A model generated the notes under the pieces. It was given only the letters and a program-made list of their open reading frames with translations. It did no database searches and was not told the DNA's origin. From JBBIQS01 sp037442205 (lineage in GTDB: Bacteria; Myxococcota; Myxococcia; Myxococcales; UBA5297), in contig JBBIQS010000007.1 of assembly GCA_037442205.1 (NCBI GenBank), positions 61,263-125,262 on the forward strand: 64,000 bases of DNA, given 5' to 3'. How positions within the stretch are numbered: the first letter of the stretch is position 1; each line of letters starts with the position of its first letter. This document shows, in pieces, positions 6,149-16,128 of this stretch. The position numbers and the translations under genes were made by a program.

Positions 6149-9100
6149 TCACAGGTGGGCCGCCACCCCGAGCCCGCCGAGCACCGCCAGCTGCGCCGGG
6201 CCCGCGGTGTAGTACTCGCCGGCGACCTCGGCAGTGAGCCCGAAGTAGCTGCCCAGCGGCAGCTCGGCGTGAACCACCGCCCCGCCCCCCATGGCCTTGG
6301 CGCTCGGCCAGTACCCGCCGCGCACCGCCAGATCCAGAGCGACCGGCGACGAGACGAGCCGGTAGTCGACCGTCACCCGTCCGCCGGGATACGGCGAGAT
6401 GATCGCCCCGACCCCGAAGCCCAGCCCGAACCCGAGGCGATATCCGAGCTCCACCGTCGCTCCGACCGTCCCCCGCAACCCGGCCTCGGCCTTCGGCTGG
6501 TAGGCCATCACCCCGGTGGCCCGCAGCTCCAGGCCGATCAGCTCCACCGACGACTCCGCCCGCACCATCGCCGGCATCGGCTTGGGCTGCGCCAGCGCGG
6601 TCACCCGCTCCAGCTCGGGCGCGCTCAGGCTCGCCTTGTACGAGCCGATCAGCTCCCCGGCCACCTGGTGCAGCGCCGGCAAGATCCCGTTGCTGCCGTT
6701 GGTCCGCACCGACGATCGCCCCAGCACCCGACCTCGGTTTGAGTCCACCAGCCGCCCGGCGACCACGTAGCTGTCCCCCACCCGCCCCACCGACCCGAAG
6801 CACGCCAGGTCCACGCCCAGCGCCCCGGCGATGTTGCTCATGCACTCCGAATCGCCGCAGCCGAGCAGTGCCTTCTGCCGCTCGAACCCCAGGATCGCCG
6901 AGATCTCCTTCGACCCCACCACCTTCAGGTAGCCGGGCTCGTCGATCGAGGCGATGAAGAAGTCGGTCAGCGCGGCGGCGTCCAGGCTCTCCCCGGTGAC
7001 CGTCATCTCCACGTTGAGCACCGCCACCGAGGGCCGGGCGTCCTTCTTCTTCTTGGGAACGTTCGGCGCCGGAGGCGGCGCGGGCGGCGGCGGCTCGGGG
7101 GTGACGACCACCGCCGGCTCCGGAGCCGGTGCTGGCGCCGCCGGTGCGCCCTTCTTCTTGGCGGCCCCCGCCGGCGGCGTCCCCTTCTTGGCGGCGGCGC
7201 CCACGGGCGGCACGGCCCCCTTCTTGGCCGAGGCCGCCTTGGCCTTGCCCGCGGTCCCGGCGGCTGCATCGGGCGCCGGCGCCGTCTGGGCCTCGCCGAT
7301 CGATGGCAGCGACAGCGCCGCTGCCAGCGCCACCGCCGCTCCTGCTCCGGCTCCGCGGCGGCGCCGCCGCAGCAGGCCGATCAGCCCGATCAACGCCAGC
7401 GCCGATCCGCCCGAGCCTCCCGACGAACAGCCGCAGCTCCAGCCGGTCAGTCCGCCCGCCGGGCCGGCGTCGGCGGCGCCGCTGCCGCAGTGGCCGTCGG
7501 TGCAGGGCACGCCCGGCGCGCAGTCGCTGGCGCTGGCGCAGGCCGTCGGGCAGGCGGCGCCCTTTCCGTCGCACAGGTAGGCCCCGCAGCTGGGCGCGCC
7601 GGGATCGCCCTTGGCGGCGATGGTGCACCGGCCCTCGGAGCCGGCGACGTCGCAGCGGTCGCAGGACCCGTCGGAGCAGGCGCTGTTGCAGCAGAAGCCG
7701 TCGACGCAGAACCCGCTCGAGCACATCGCGTTCCGGCTGCACTGGCTGCCGTTGCCCAGCGCCGGCGCGCACTGCTGGCTCGAGTCCTGGCAGAAGTAGC
7801 CGGCGACGCAGTTCTGATCCGCCGAGCACCGGGTCGGGCAGGCGGCGGAGGTGCCGTCGCACTGGTAGAGCCCGCAGGCCGGGGCCGTCCCAGTGGCGTC
7901 GTCCCGTCCGCCGTTGCCGGCCGGGGCCAGGGCGCAAGTCCCCTTGGAGGTCGCCAGGTCGCAGCGGTTGCAGGCCCCGGCGCAGGCGTCGTTGCAGCAC
8001 ACCCCGTCGGCGCACACTCCGCTCAGGCACTGGTCGCCGGCGGTGCAGTCGCTGCCGGCCGGATTGCTCGAGCGGCAGATGTGGTTCTGGCAGAAGCTCC
8101 CCGCGGCGCAGTCGGTGCCGACGTCGCACGAGGTCGGGCAGCCGAGCGCGGTGCCGTCGCAGCGGTAGGGCGTGCAGCTGGGGTTGCCGGCGGCGCCCGC
8201 GGACAGCGGGCTGCAGGTCCCCTCCTTGCCGGCCTGGTTGCAGGCGCTGCAGCTATCGGTGCAGGCGGCGTTGCAGCAGCGGCCCTGGGCGCACAGCCCG
8301 CTCTGGCACTGGTCGCCGGCGGTGCAGGTGGCGCCGTTGGACTGGATCGGCACACAGGCTCCGCTGGCGTTGCAGTAGTTGCCGAAGGAGCAGGTGGCCT
8401 TGCTGGCGCAGGAGGTGGGGCAGATGCTGGCGGTGCCGTCGCACAGGTAGGCGCCGCAGGAGGGCGAGGCGCCGGTCGAGTCCGACTTGCCGCCGTTGCC
8501 CAGCGGAGCGGTGGCGCAGTTGCCCACCGAGCCGGACAGGTCGCAGCGGGCGCAGTCGCCGGTGCAGGCCACGTTGCAGCAGACCCCGTCGGCGCAGAAG
8601 CCGGTCGAGCACTGGTTGCCGGTGCTGCACGCGGCGCCGGCGACGGCCTTGGCGGCGCACTGGCCGCTGGGGCTGCAGAAGTAGCCGGTGGCGCAGTCGG
8701 CGTCGAGCAGGCAGCTGCCGGGGCAGCTGATGTTGGCCCCGTCGCAGACCAAGGTGCCGCAGGCCGGCACCGCCCCGGTGACGTCGTTCTTGCCGCCGTT
8801 GCCCTTGGGGGCGAGCTTGCAGGTGCCTGCCGAGCCGGCCAGGTCGCAGCGGTTGCAGTCGCCGATGCAGCTCGAGTCGCAGCACAGGCCGTCGGCGCAG
8901 AAGCCGGTCTGGCACTGGCCGTTGACGGAGCAGGAGAAGCCGGCCTTGATCTTGGCGGTGCAGATCCCGCCCGCGGCCGGGCTGAAGCAGTAGTTGCCGG
9001 CGGCGCAGCCGCTGTCCGAGGAGCAGGAGGAAGGGCAGGTCGGCGAGGCGCCGCTGCAGACGAAGGTTCCGCAGGCCGGGCTCGCCCCGGTGACGTCGTC

Positions 9101-12100
9101 TTTGCCGCCGTTGCCCGCCGGCGCCAGGGTGCAGGTGCCCACCGAGCCCAGCAGATCGCAGCGGTCGCAGGCCCCGGCGCAGTCGCTGTTGCAGCAGACC
9201 CCGTCGGCGCAGAAGCCGCTCAAGCACTGGTTGGCGGTGGTGCAGGCCGCCCCGGCGGAGAGCCTGGGCACGCAGCTGGTGCCGCTGCAGTAGTCGGCGC
9301 CGGCGCAGTTGGCGTCGGTGGCGCAGGTGGCCGGGCAGGTGGCGGCGGTGCCGTTGCAGACGTAGGCGCCGCAGGAGGGGGCGACGCCGGTGGTGTCGCT
9401 CTTGCCGCCGTTGCCGGCCGGGGCGGTGGTGCAGCTGCCGGTCGTGCCGGTCAGGTCGCAGCGGTTGCAGTCGCCGGCGCAGGCGCTGTTGCAGCAGTAG
9501 CCGTCGGCGCAGAAGCCGCTCTGGCACTGGCCGTTGGCGGTGCAGGCGGCGCCCTGGGCGAGCTGGACCACGCAGGCGGTGCCGTTGCAGTAGCCGCCGG
9601 CGACGCAGTTGGCGGAGCCGGTGCAGGAGGTCGGGCAGGCCGCCGAGACGCCGTTGCAGACGTAGGGCACGCAGGCCGGATTGCCGGGGTCGCCGGACGT
9701 GGCCAGGGTGCAGGTGCCGAGCTTGCCGGCCAAGTCGCAGCGGTTGCAGCCGCCGCCGGCGCAGGCGCTGTTGCAGCAGAATCCGTCGGCGCAGAAGCCG
9801 CTCAGGCACTGGTGGCCGGCGGCGCAGGCCACGCCGTTGGCCGCCTTGGCGGCGCACTGGCCGGTGGCGTCGCACCAGTCGGCGGCGATGCAGTCGGCGT
9901 CGCTGGAGCAGCTGCCCGGGCAGACCAGCGAGACGCCGTTGCAGACGTAGGGAGAGCAGGCCGGAGTGACGCCGGTCAGGTCGTTCTTGCCGCCATTGCC
10001 GGCCGGGGCGGTGCTGCAGGTGCCGACCGAGCCGGTCAGATCGCAGCGGTTGCACTCGCCGGGGCAGGCGCTGTTGCAGCAGACCCCGTCGGCGCAGAAG
10101 CCGCTGGAGCACATCGGCCCGCGGGTGCAGGCGGTGCCGCTGCCGAGCGCGGCCACGCAGGCCCCGGCGCCGTTGCACCAGAAGCCGGCGGCGCAGTTGG
10201 CGTCGGAGGTGCAGCTGGCCGGGCAGGCGGTGCCGGTGCCATCGCAGACGAAGCCGCCGCAGGCCGGGCTGACGCCGGTGGCGTCGTTCTTGCCGCCGTT
10301 GCCGGCCGGGGCCACGGTACACGAGCCGGTGAAGCCGACCAGGTCGCAGCGGTTGCAGGCCCCGGCGCAGGCGCTGTTGCAGCAGACCCCGTCGGCGCAG
10401 GCGCCGCTGGTGCACATCGTCGAGCGGCTGCAGCTCTGGCCGGCGGCCAGGGTCGGGGAGCAGTGGCTGGTGGCGTCGCAGTAGAAGCCGGCGGCGCAGT
10501 TGGCGTCGGCGGCGCAGGTGATGGGACAGCTGGCGGCGCTGCCGCTGCAGACGTAGGCGCCGCACGAGGGAGTGGTCCCGGTGGTGTCGCTCTTGCCGCC
10601 GTTGCCGGCCGGGGCGATGGCGCAGGTCCCGCCGCCCAGGTCGCAGCGGTTGCAGTCGCCGGGGCAGCTGGCGCTTCCGCAGCAGGCGCCGTCGACGCAG
10701 TTGCCCGAGGAGCACATCGCCGCGCGGGCGCAGGCCGCTCCGTTGGCGAGGGAGGCGACGCAGGTGGTGCCGCTGCAGTAGTAGCCGGCGGCGCAGTTGC
10801 CGTCAGTGGCGCAGCTGATCGGGCAGGTGGCGTTGGCGCCGTTGCACAGGTACCCGCCGCAGGAGGGAGTGACCCCGGTGGTGTCGCTCTTGCCGCCGTT
10901 GCCGGCCGGGGCGGTGGTGCAGGTGCCGGTGGTGCCGGTCAGATCGCAGCGGTTGCAGTCCCCGGGGCAGGCGCTGCCGCAGCAGAAGCCGTCGGCGCAG
11001 ACGTTGCTGCTGCACATCGCCGCCCGGGAGCAGGCGGTGCCGTTGGCCAGCAGCGGCACGCACAGGCCGCTCGCGTTGCAGAAGTAGCCGGTGGCGCAGT
11101 TGGCGTCGGCGGTGCAGGTGCTGGGACAGCCGGTGCTGGCGCCGCTGCAGACGTAGGCGCCGCAGGAGGGCGTGACCCCGGTGGCGTCGCTCTTACCGCC
11201 GTTGCCGGCGGGGGCCACGGTGCAGGTGCCGGTGCTCGCGGTCAGATCGCAGCGGTTGCAGTCGCCGGCGCAGGCGCTGGTGCAGCAGACGCCATCGGCG
11301 CAGGCTCCGCTGGAGCACATGCCGGCGCGGGTGCAGGCGCTGCCGTTGGCCAGGGCCGGGACGCAGCCGGTCCCCGAGCAGTAGTAGCCGGCGGCGCAGT
11401 TGGCGTCGGTGGAGCAGGTGGTCGGGCAGGTGGCGGCGGTGCCGTTGCAGACGTAGAGGCCGCACGAGGGAGTGGCGCCGGTCAGGTCGTTCTTGCCGCC
11501 GTTGCCCGCCGAGGCGATGGCGCAGGTCCCGCCGCCCAGGTCGCAGCGGTTGCAGTCGCCGGGGCAGCTGGCGCTGGCGCAGCAGGCGCCGTCGACGCAG
11601 TTGCCGGTCGAGCACATCGCCCCGCGGGAGCAGGCGCTGCCGCTGGCTAGCACCGGAACGCAGCTGGTCCCCAAGCAGTAGTTGCCGGCGGCGCAGTTGG
11701 CGTCGCTGGAGCAGGTGGTCGGGCAGGCGGCGGCGGTGCCGTTGCAGACGTAGGCGCCGCAGGAGGGAGTCGCGCCGGTGGTGTCGCTCTTGCCGCCGTT
11801 GCCGGCCGCGGCGGTGGCGCAGGTCCCGCCGCCCAGGTCGCAGCGGTTGCAGTCGCCGGGGCAGCTGGCGCTGGCGCAGCAGGCGCCGTCGACGCAGTTG
11901 CCGGAGGAGCACATCGCCCCGCGGGTGCAGGCGCCGGCGTTGGCCAGGACCGGGACGCAGCTGGTCCCCGAGCAGTAGTTGCCGGCGGCGCAGTTGGCGT
12001 CGGTGGAGCAGGTGGTCGGGCAGGCGGTGGCGGTGCCGTTGCAGAGGTAGGCGCCGCAGGAAGGAGTGGCGCCGGTGGTGTCGCTCTTGCCGCCGTTGCC

Positions 12101-15100
12101 GGCCGGGGCGGTGGCGCAGGTGCCGCCGCCCAGGTCGCAGCGGTTGCAGTCGCCGAGGCAGCTGGCGCTGGCGCAGCAGGCGCCGTCGACGCAGTTGCCG
12201 CTCGTGCACATCGCCCCGCGGGTGCAGGCGCTGGCGTTGGCCAGGACCGGGACGCAGCTGGTGCCCGAGCAGTAGTTGCCGGCGGCGCAGTTGGCGTCGG
12301 TGGAGCAGGTGGTTGGGCAGGCGGTGGCGGTGCCGTTGCAGACGTAGGCGCCGCAGGCGGGGGTGACGCCGGTGGTGTCGTTCTTGCCGCCGTTGCCGAG
12401 TGGGGCGGTGGTGCAAGTGCCGACGCTCCCGAACAGATCGCAGCGGTTGCAGTCGCCGGCGCAGGCGCTGTTGCAGCAGACGCCGTCGGTGCAATTGCCG
12501 GAGGAGCACATCCTCCCGCGAACGCAGGCACCGGCGTTGGCCAGGGCCGCCACGCACTGGCTCGCCGCGTTGCACCAGAAGCCTGCGGCGCAGTTGGCGT
12601 CGCTGGCGCAGCTGGTGGGGCAGGTGACGGCGCTCCCCGAGCAGACGTAGGGAGAGCAGGTGGGCGCGATCCCCGGCGTTCCGGTACCGGAGATGACGCA
12701 GGTCCCACGGCTGCCGGTCAGGCTGCAGTCCCCGCACAGGCCGCAGGCGCTGTTGCAGCAGAAGCCGGAGACGCAGAAGCCGCTCGAGCACCCGGTGCCG
12801 GCCATGCAAGAGGCGCCGTTGCTGCCGACGAAGACCACACTCCCGTTGGAGAGGACGCCGTTGACGTTCGCCCAGGCCAGGTAGGGGCCGAAGGTCAGCG
12901 TCGAGGGGAGTGAGAAGGTCGCGCTGGTGCCATTGGCCGCGAAGGTTCCGAAGAAGGCCCAGGCGCTGGCCTGGTTGTCGAGGCGGTGAAGCTGGAGCAC
13001 CGGGAAGCTCGACGCCGAGGACTGGAAGGAGTCCGACGAGGCGCTGGAGACGCCGGTCAGGAGCGTGCCCGTCACGGCGATGGCACTGCCTCCCGCCAAG
13101 ACCGGGTTCGACACGTTGGCGGTGGGCGTCCACGCCGGCAGCGCCCCCCGGCCCTCGTCGAACAGCTCGCTGCTGGTGAGGACGGTCCCGTTGGTCCACT
13201 CGCCGCCGGCGACGAGGACCGTGCCGGTGGGCAGGAGCGTGGCGGTGTGGAACTCGCGGGAGGTAGTGAGGTAGATGGACGCGTTGGTCCATTTGTCGGC
13301 CCACGGGTCGTAGAGCATCACCTGGGCCTGCGTGTTCTGGAGTCCCGCCGCCGTGCTGGCGATTCCGTTGATCCAGACCACCTTCCCGCCGGGAAGAAGG
13401 GTCGCCGAGTGGCCGTAGCCCACCGGTCCATTGAAATTCACCGACCAGGTCCCGCCGCTCGGATGGTAAATCTCCCAGTGCGGGCGATAGCTTGCGGGAT
13501 CGAGGGCGTTGCCGAAGTCCCAGCCTCCGGCGATGAGCACGTTTCCCTGGGGCAGCAGCGTCGCCGTGTGCTGCGTGCGGGGATAGGTGAGCACTCCGGC
13601 GGCCGACCAGGTGCCCAGCGACGGGTCATAGAGCTCGGCGGTGCCGGTGACGGCGTTGCCGGTGGCGCCGCTGCGGCCGCCAACGACCAGCACCTTGCCG
13701 TTGGGGAGCAGGGTCGCGGTGTGAAAGCCGCGCGCGGTGGCCATCGACCCGGTCGGAGACCAGGTGCCGGCGACCGGATCGTAGAGCTCGGCGCTGGTCA
13801 GGGGAATCCAGCTGGCCGTGCTCAGGCCGCCGGCGACGAGCACCTTGCCATTGGGCAGCAGGGTGGCGGTGTGTCCGGTACGGGTGACGCTGAGCGAGGC
13901 GGTCGCCGAGAAGATCGCCGCCGCCGGGTCGTAGAGCTCGGCGGTGCCCAGGATGTTGACGACCCAGTCGTCGCCGCCGGTGACCAGCACTTTGCCGTTG
14001 GGGAGCAGGGTCGCGGTCTGGTTCTGGCGGGCGCCGACCATGGAGCCGGTGGCGGCGTAGGTCCCAGCGGTCGGGTCGTACAGCTCGGCGGTGGCGGTGG
14101 TCGAGGCCCCGCTCTTGCCGCCGGCGACCAGTACCTTGCCTGTCCCCAGCACAGTCGCGGTGTGGTGGGTGCGGGCGGCGAGCAGGACGTTCGTGACCGA
14201 GTGGGACGGGGCTGCCGGGTCGTAGAGGTCGGCGGCGCCAGTGACGCCGGTGGCGGTCATTCCGCCGGTGAACAGCACCGCGCCCGAGGGGAGCACCGTG
14301 GCGGTGTGGTCGCTGCGGCTGTTGGGCATCGGAGTGCCGCCGGGGACCCCTTTGGTGCTCGGATCGTAGATCTCGGTGCTGTTGAGGTAGATGGTGCCGC
14401 CGTTGAACCCGCCGGCGACCAGCACCAGCCCGGAGGGCAGCAGCGAGGCGGAGTGGAATGCCCGCTGCTGGCCCAGCGCTCCCGCGCCCGTCCAGGCCCC
14501 GGTACCTGTACCTGTACCGGGGGTGTAGGCCTCGATGTTCAGGGTCGCCGGCCAGGTGGTGAGGCCGGGGAAGCCTCCGATGACGTAGACCTTCCCGTCG
14601 GTGGCCAGGGTGGCGGTGTGGCCGACGCGCATGGTGGTCAGATTCCCGGCCGGGGAGACGGTCCAGGTGGGAGCGGTGTAGGAGACGAGCTCGGCGCTCG
14701 CCAGGGCGGTGCCGGTGCCATTGGCGCCGCCGACCACCAGGACGTTTCCATTGGGGAGCAGGGTGGCGGTGTGCCGCATGCGGGCGGTGGCCAGCGCGGG
14801 GCCGGCCGACCAGGTGCCGTTGACCGCCAAGATCTCGGTGGTGGCCAGCACAAGAGGAGTGGTGGGTGCTGTTGGAAAGGGCGGGTAGACGTTGCTGATA
14901 CCGCCGGCCACCAGCACCCTGCCGTCGGTGAGGACCGTCGCCGTCGCGAAGGAGCGCATGGAGGACATCGCCCACAGGTTGGACCAGGTGCCCGCTGTCG
15001 GGTCGTACCACTCCGCCGTCGCGGTCCCGCCTCCCGCGACCAACACCCTCCCGGTGGCGGGCAGGAGAACCGCAGTGTGCGCGGCGCGAGCGGTGGCGAG

Positions 15101-15958
15101 CGAGCCCGTCGCCGACCAGGTTCGCGCGATCGGGTCGAACAGCTCACAGCTGGCGGTCGGGATGCTGTCGTTGACGGTCAGGCCGCCGGCGACCAGCACC
15201 TTGCCGTTGGGCAGCAGCGTGGCCGAGTGCTGGTAGCGCACCGTCGACATCGCCGTGAGGAACGCCCAGGCCGGATCGACCAGCACCTCGCCCTGGTGCG
15301 CCTCGACGAACAGGGCCAGGCGGCCGTCCTGGGCCTGCAGCCGGGCGCGCACCTCGCGGCCCGAGGCCTCGTAGGCGTGCGGCGCCGAGACGCGCACCTT
15401 GGCCACGCCGGCCCGGTCCAGCAGCTCGACCTTCTCCCCGCTCTGGCGCAGCGACGCCCCGGCGATCTCCCAGGCGGCCACTTCCTGCTCGCCCCGCGCC
15501 TCGGGGTCGGCATCGATCAACAGCCACTCCTCGAACCGGTCCGGCTGGGCGCTCCAGTAGGAGGCGCCGTTCTTGCGGCGGTAGGCCACGGCCTTCTCGA
15601 CCAGCTCGCCCTCGCCGCGGGCGCCGACCTCGATCACCCGGGCCTCGAAGCCGTCGCTGGCGAAGCGGATCTCTCCGCGGGCGTCCTTGGGGAAGGTCGC
15701 AGTGAGCAGGTGCCGCCGGCGCAGCGACTCCTCGGCGGCGCGGACCGGATCGGCGGGGAGCTCGGCGGGGACCGCGAACCCGTCGGCGGTGGCGGCCAGG
15801 CCGGTGCCGCCCAACACCTCGGACGACTGCTTGGGGAACTGCGCCCGGAGGCGGCCCACCTTGGCGGCGATCACCGCGGAGTTGGGCTCACTGCAGGCAG
15901 CGATGGAAGCGACCGCGGCGGCCAGGACGGCCAGGCGGATCGGGGATTTCGGAGACAT
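6149..15958 (-). CDS. Giant lipoprotein: 14 Kelch blades, 18 Cys-rich repeats, internal MYXO-CTERM-like tail, TolB-like domain and barrel
   Basis: The ATG at 15958 is chosen because GGGGAG lies just upstream and it gives a lipoprotein signal with lipobox IAAC (Cys22). 3269 residues. Order: N-terminal domain (23-240); 14 Kelch-type blades with HTATLLPNGKVLVAGG signatures (240-935), enough for two seven-bladed propellers; an Ig-like galactose-oxidase-type domain (940-1050); 18 Cys-rich repeats of about 100 residues (CNRCDL ... GNGGKSD ... CAAGNYC) to about 2825. Then comes a MYXO-CTERM-like tail (SCGCSS, hydrophobic, five Arg, about 2838-2868), a second hydrophobic segment ending in GEAQ (about 2870-2888), an Ala/Pro/Lys linker, a TolB/CsgG-like domain (about 2975-3085) and a predicted barrel to the end. 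Function is unknown; surface adhesion is plausible. A TATAGT -10-like box lies at 16008-16013. Confidence 0.85.
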   Translation of the reverse strand: MSPKSPIRLAVLAAAVASIAACSEPNSAVIAAKVGRLRAQFPKQSSEVLGGTGLAATADGFAVPAELPADPVRAAEESLRRRHLLTATFPKDARGEIRFASDGFEARVIEVGARGEGELVEKAVAYRRKNGASYWSAQPDRFEEWLLIDADPEARGEQEVAAWEIAGASLRQSGEKVELLDRAGVAKVRVSAPHAYEASGREVRARLQAQDGRLALFVEAHQGEVLVDPAWAFLTAMSTVRYQHSATLLPNGKVLVAGGLTVNDSIPTASCELFDPIARTWSATGSLATARAAHTAVLLPATGRVLVAGGGTATAEWYDPTAGTWSNLWAMSSMRSFATATVLTDGRVLVAGGISNVYPPFPTAPTTPLVLATTEILAVNGTWSAGPALATARMRHTATLLPNGNVLVVGGANGTGTALASAELVSYTAPTWTVSPAGNLTTMRVGHTATLATDGKVYVIGGFPGLTTWPATLNIEAYTPGTGTGTGAWTGAGALGQQRAFHSASLLPSGLVLVAGGFNGGTIYLNSTEIYDPSTKGVPGGTPMPNSRSDHTATVLPSGAVLFTGGMTATGVTGAADLYDPAAPSHSVTNVLLAARTHHTATVLGTGKVLVAGGKSGASTTATAELYDPTAGTYAATGSMVGARQNQTATLLPNGKVLVTGGDDWVVNILGTAELYDPAAAIFSATASLSVTRTGHTATLLPNGKVLVAGGLSTASWIPLTSAELYDPVAGTWSPTGSMATARGFHTATLLPNGKVLVVGGRSGATGNAVTGTAELYDPSLGTWSAAGVLTYPRTQHTATLLPQGNVLIAGGWDFGNALDPASYRPHWEIYHPSGGTWSVNFNGPVGYGHSATLLPGGKVVWINGIASTAAGLQNTQAQVMLYDPWADKWTNASIYLTTSREFHTATLLPTGTVLVAGGEWTNGTVLTSSELFDEGRGALPAWTPTANVSNPVLAGGSAIAVTGTLLTGVSSASSDSFQSSASSFPVLQLHRLDNQASAWAFFGTFAANGTSATFSLPSTLTFGPYLAWANVNGVLSNGSVVFVGSNGASCMAGTGCSSGFCVSGFCCNSACGLCGDCSLTGSRGTCVISGTGTPGIAPTCSPYVCSGSAVTCPTSCASDANCAAGFWCNAASQCVAALANAGACVRGRMCSSGNCTDGVCCNSACAGDCNRCDLFGSVGTCTTAPLGNGGKNDTTGVTPACGAYVCNGTATACPTTCSTDANCAAGNYCSGTSCVPVLANASACTRGAMCTSGNCVDGACCASASCLGDCNRCDLGGGTCATAPAGNGGKSDTTGATPSCGAYLCNGTATACPTTCSTDANCAAGNYCSGTSCVPVLANAGACTRGAMCSSGNCVDGACCASASCPGDCNRCDLGGGTCATAAAGNGGKSDTTGATPSCGAYVCNGTAAACPTTCSSDANCAAGNYCLGTSCVPVLASGSACSRGAMCSTGNCVDGACCASASCPGDCNRCDLGGGTCAIASAGNGGKNDLTGATPSCGLYVCNGTAATCPTTCSTDANCAAGYYCSGTGCVPALANGSACTRAGMCSSGACADGVCCTSACAGDCNRCDLTASTGTCTVAPAGNGGKSDATGVTPSCGAYVCSGASTGCPSTCTADANCATGYFCNASGLCVPLLANGTACSRAAMCSSNVCADGFCCGSACPGDCNRCDLTGTTGTCTTAPAGNGGKSDTTGVTPSCGGYLCNGANATCPISCATDGNCAAGYYCSGTTCVASLANGAACARAAMCSSGNCVDGACCGSASCPGDCNRCDLGGGTCAIAPAGNGGKSDTTGTTPSCGAYVCSGSAASCPITCAADANCAAGFYCDATSHCSPTLAAGQSCSRSTMCTSGACADGVCCNSACAGACNRCDLVGFTGSCTVAPAGNGGKNDATGVSPACGGFVCDGTGTACPASCTSDANCAAGFWCNGAGACVAALGSGTACTRGPMCSSGFCADGVCCNSACPGECNRCDLTGSVGTCSTAPAGNGGKNDLTGVTPACSPYVCNGVSLVCPGSCSSDADCIAADWCDATGQCAAKAANGVACAAGHQCLSGFCADGFCCNSACAGGGCNRCDLAGKLGTCTLATSGDPGNPACVPYVCNGVSAACPTSCTGSANCVAGGYCNGTACVVQLAQGAACTANGQCQSGFCADGYCCNSACAGDCNRCDLTGTTGSCTTAPAGNGGKSDTTGVAPSCGAYVCNGTAATCPATCATDANCAGADYCSGTSCVPRLSAGAACTTANQCLSGFCADGVCCNSDCAGACDRCDLLGSVGTCTLAPAGNGGKDDVTGASPACGTFVCSGASPTCPSSCSSDSGCAAGNYCFSPAAGGICTAKIKAGFSCSVNGQCQTGFCADGLCCDSSCIGDCNRCDLAGSAGTCKLAPKGNGGKNDVTGAVPACGTLVCDGANISCPGSCLLDADCATGYFCSPSGQCAAKAVAGAACSTGNQCSTGFCADGVCCNVACTGDCARCDLSGSVGNCATAPLGNGGKSDSTGASPSCGAYLCDGTASICPTSCASKATCSFGNYCNASGACVPIQSNGATCTAGDQCQSGLCAQGRCCNAACTDSCSACNQAGKEGTCSPLSAGAAGNPSCTPYRCDGTALGCPTSCDVGTDCAAGSFCQNHICRSSNPAGSDCTAGDQCLSGVCADGVCCNDACAGACNRCDLATSKGTCALAPAGNGGRDDATGTAPACGLYQCDGTSAACPTRCSADQNCVAGYFCQDSSQQCAPALGNGSQCSRNAMCSSGFCVDGFCCNSACSDGSCDRCDVAGSEGRCTIAAKGDPGAPSCGAYLCDGKGAACPTACASASDCAPGVPCTDGHCGSGAADAGPAGGLTGWSCGCSSGGSGGSALALIGLIGLLRRRRRGAGAGAAVALAAALSLPSIGEAQTAPAPDAAAGTAGKAKAASAKKGAVPPVGAAAKKGTPPAGAAKKKGAPAAPAPAPEPAVVVTPEPPPPAPPPAPNVPKKKKDARPSVAVLNVEMTVTGESLDAAALTDFFIASIDEPGYLKVVGSKEISAILGFERQKALLGCGDSECMSNIAGALGVDLACFGSVGRVGDSYVVAGRLVDSNRGRVLGRSSVRTNGSNGILPALHQVAGELIGSYKASLSAPELERVTALAQPKPMPAMVRAESSVELIGLELRATGVMAYQPKAEAGLRGTVGATVELGYRLGFGLGFGVGAIISPYPGGRVTVDYRLVSSPVALDLAVRGGYWPSAKAMGGGAVVHAELPLGSYFGLTAEVAGEYYTAGPAQLAVLGGLGVAAHL
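7480..12830 (-). repeat. Array of 18 Cys-rich repeats within the giant gene
   Basis: About 297-nt units are each recognisable by CNRCDL (or CDRCDL, CARCDL, CSACN), a GNGGK-D-TG linker and two Cys clusters. Units around 10600-12350 are almost identical at DNA level, while the outermost units have diverged. That pattern is expected from recent internal duplication by unequal recombination. The even Cys count per unit suggests disulphide-stapled modules forming an extended stalk. Confidence 0.9.
13150..15260 (-). repeat. 14 Kelch-type blade repeats within the giant gene
   Basis: Fourteen occurrences of the pattern (R)xxHTATLLPxGxVLVAGG are spaced about 50-55 residues apart, most followed by a YDP-type strand (ELYDPTAGTW). 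Spacing and sequence are typical of bacterial Kelch/galactose-oxidase-like propellers. Confidence 0.9.
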
Positions 15959-16128
15959 GGCGCTCCCCGGCGGGAATTGCGTGAGATGCGACAGCGAGAA
16001 TTCCCGAACTATAGACCATCCCGCGCGATCCACGAGTGATGCGGGCCACGTCTCCGGGCGGCGTGGGAGACGCGTCGTCGGGGGCCCAAGTGTTGGCAGT
16101 TCCTAGTGAATCCCGGCGCAGGCCCCGC

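Noticed and set aside
7490..11650. A 1386-codon plus-strand frame opposite the Cys-rich repeats
   Set aside because: Low-complexity Ala/Gly/Val sequence that mirrors the repeat array; an antisense artefact of the repeats.
7480..12830. The Cys-rich array as a CRISPR or other spaced repeat locus
   Set aside because: The units are in-frame protein-coding repeats of about 297 nt without spacers.
16008..16013. TATAGT box upstream of giant 1 as a promoter
   Set aside because: No recognisable -35 at the right distance, so kept only as a note in the gene entry.
12986..16039. A 1017-codon plus-strand frame opposite the Kelch region
   Set aside because: Periodic Gly/Arg-rich sequence mirroring the Kelch repeats, no start signal, no domain.
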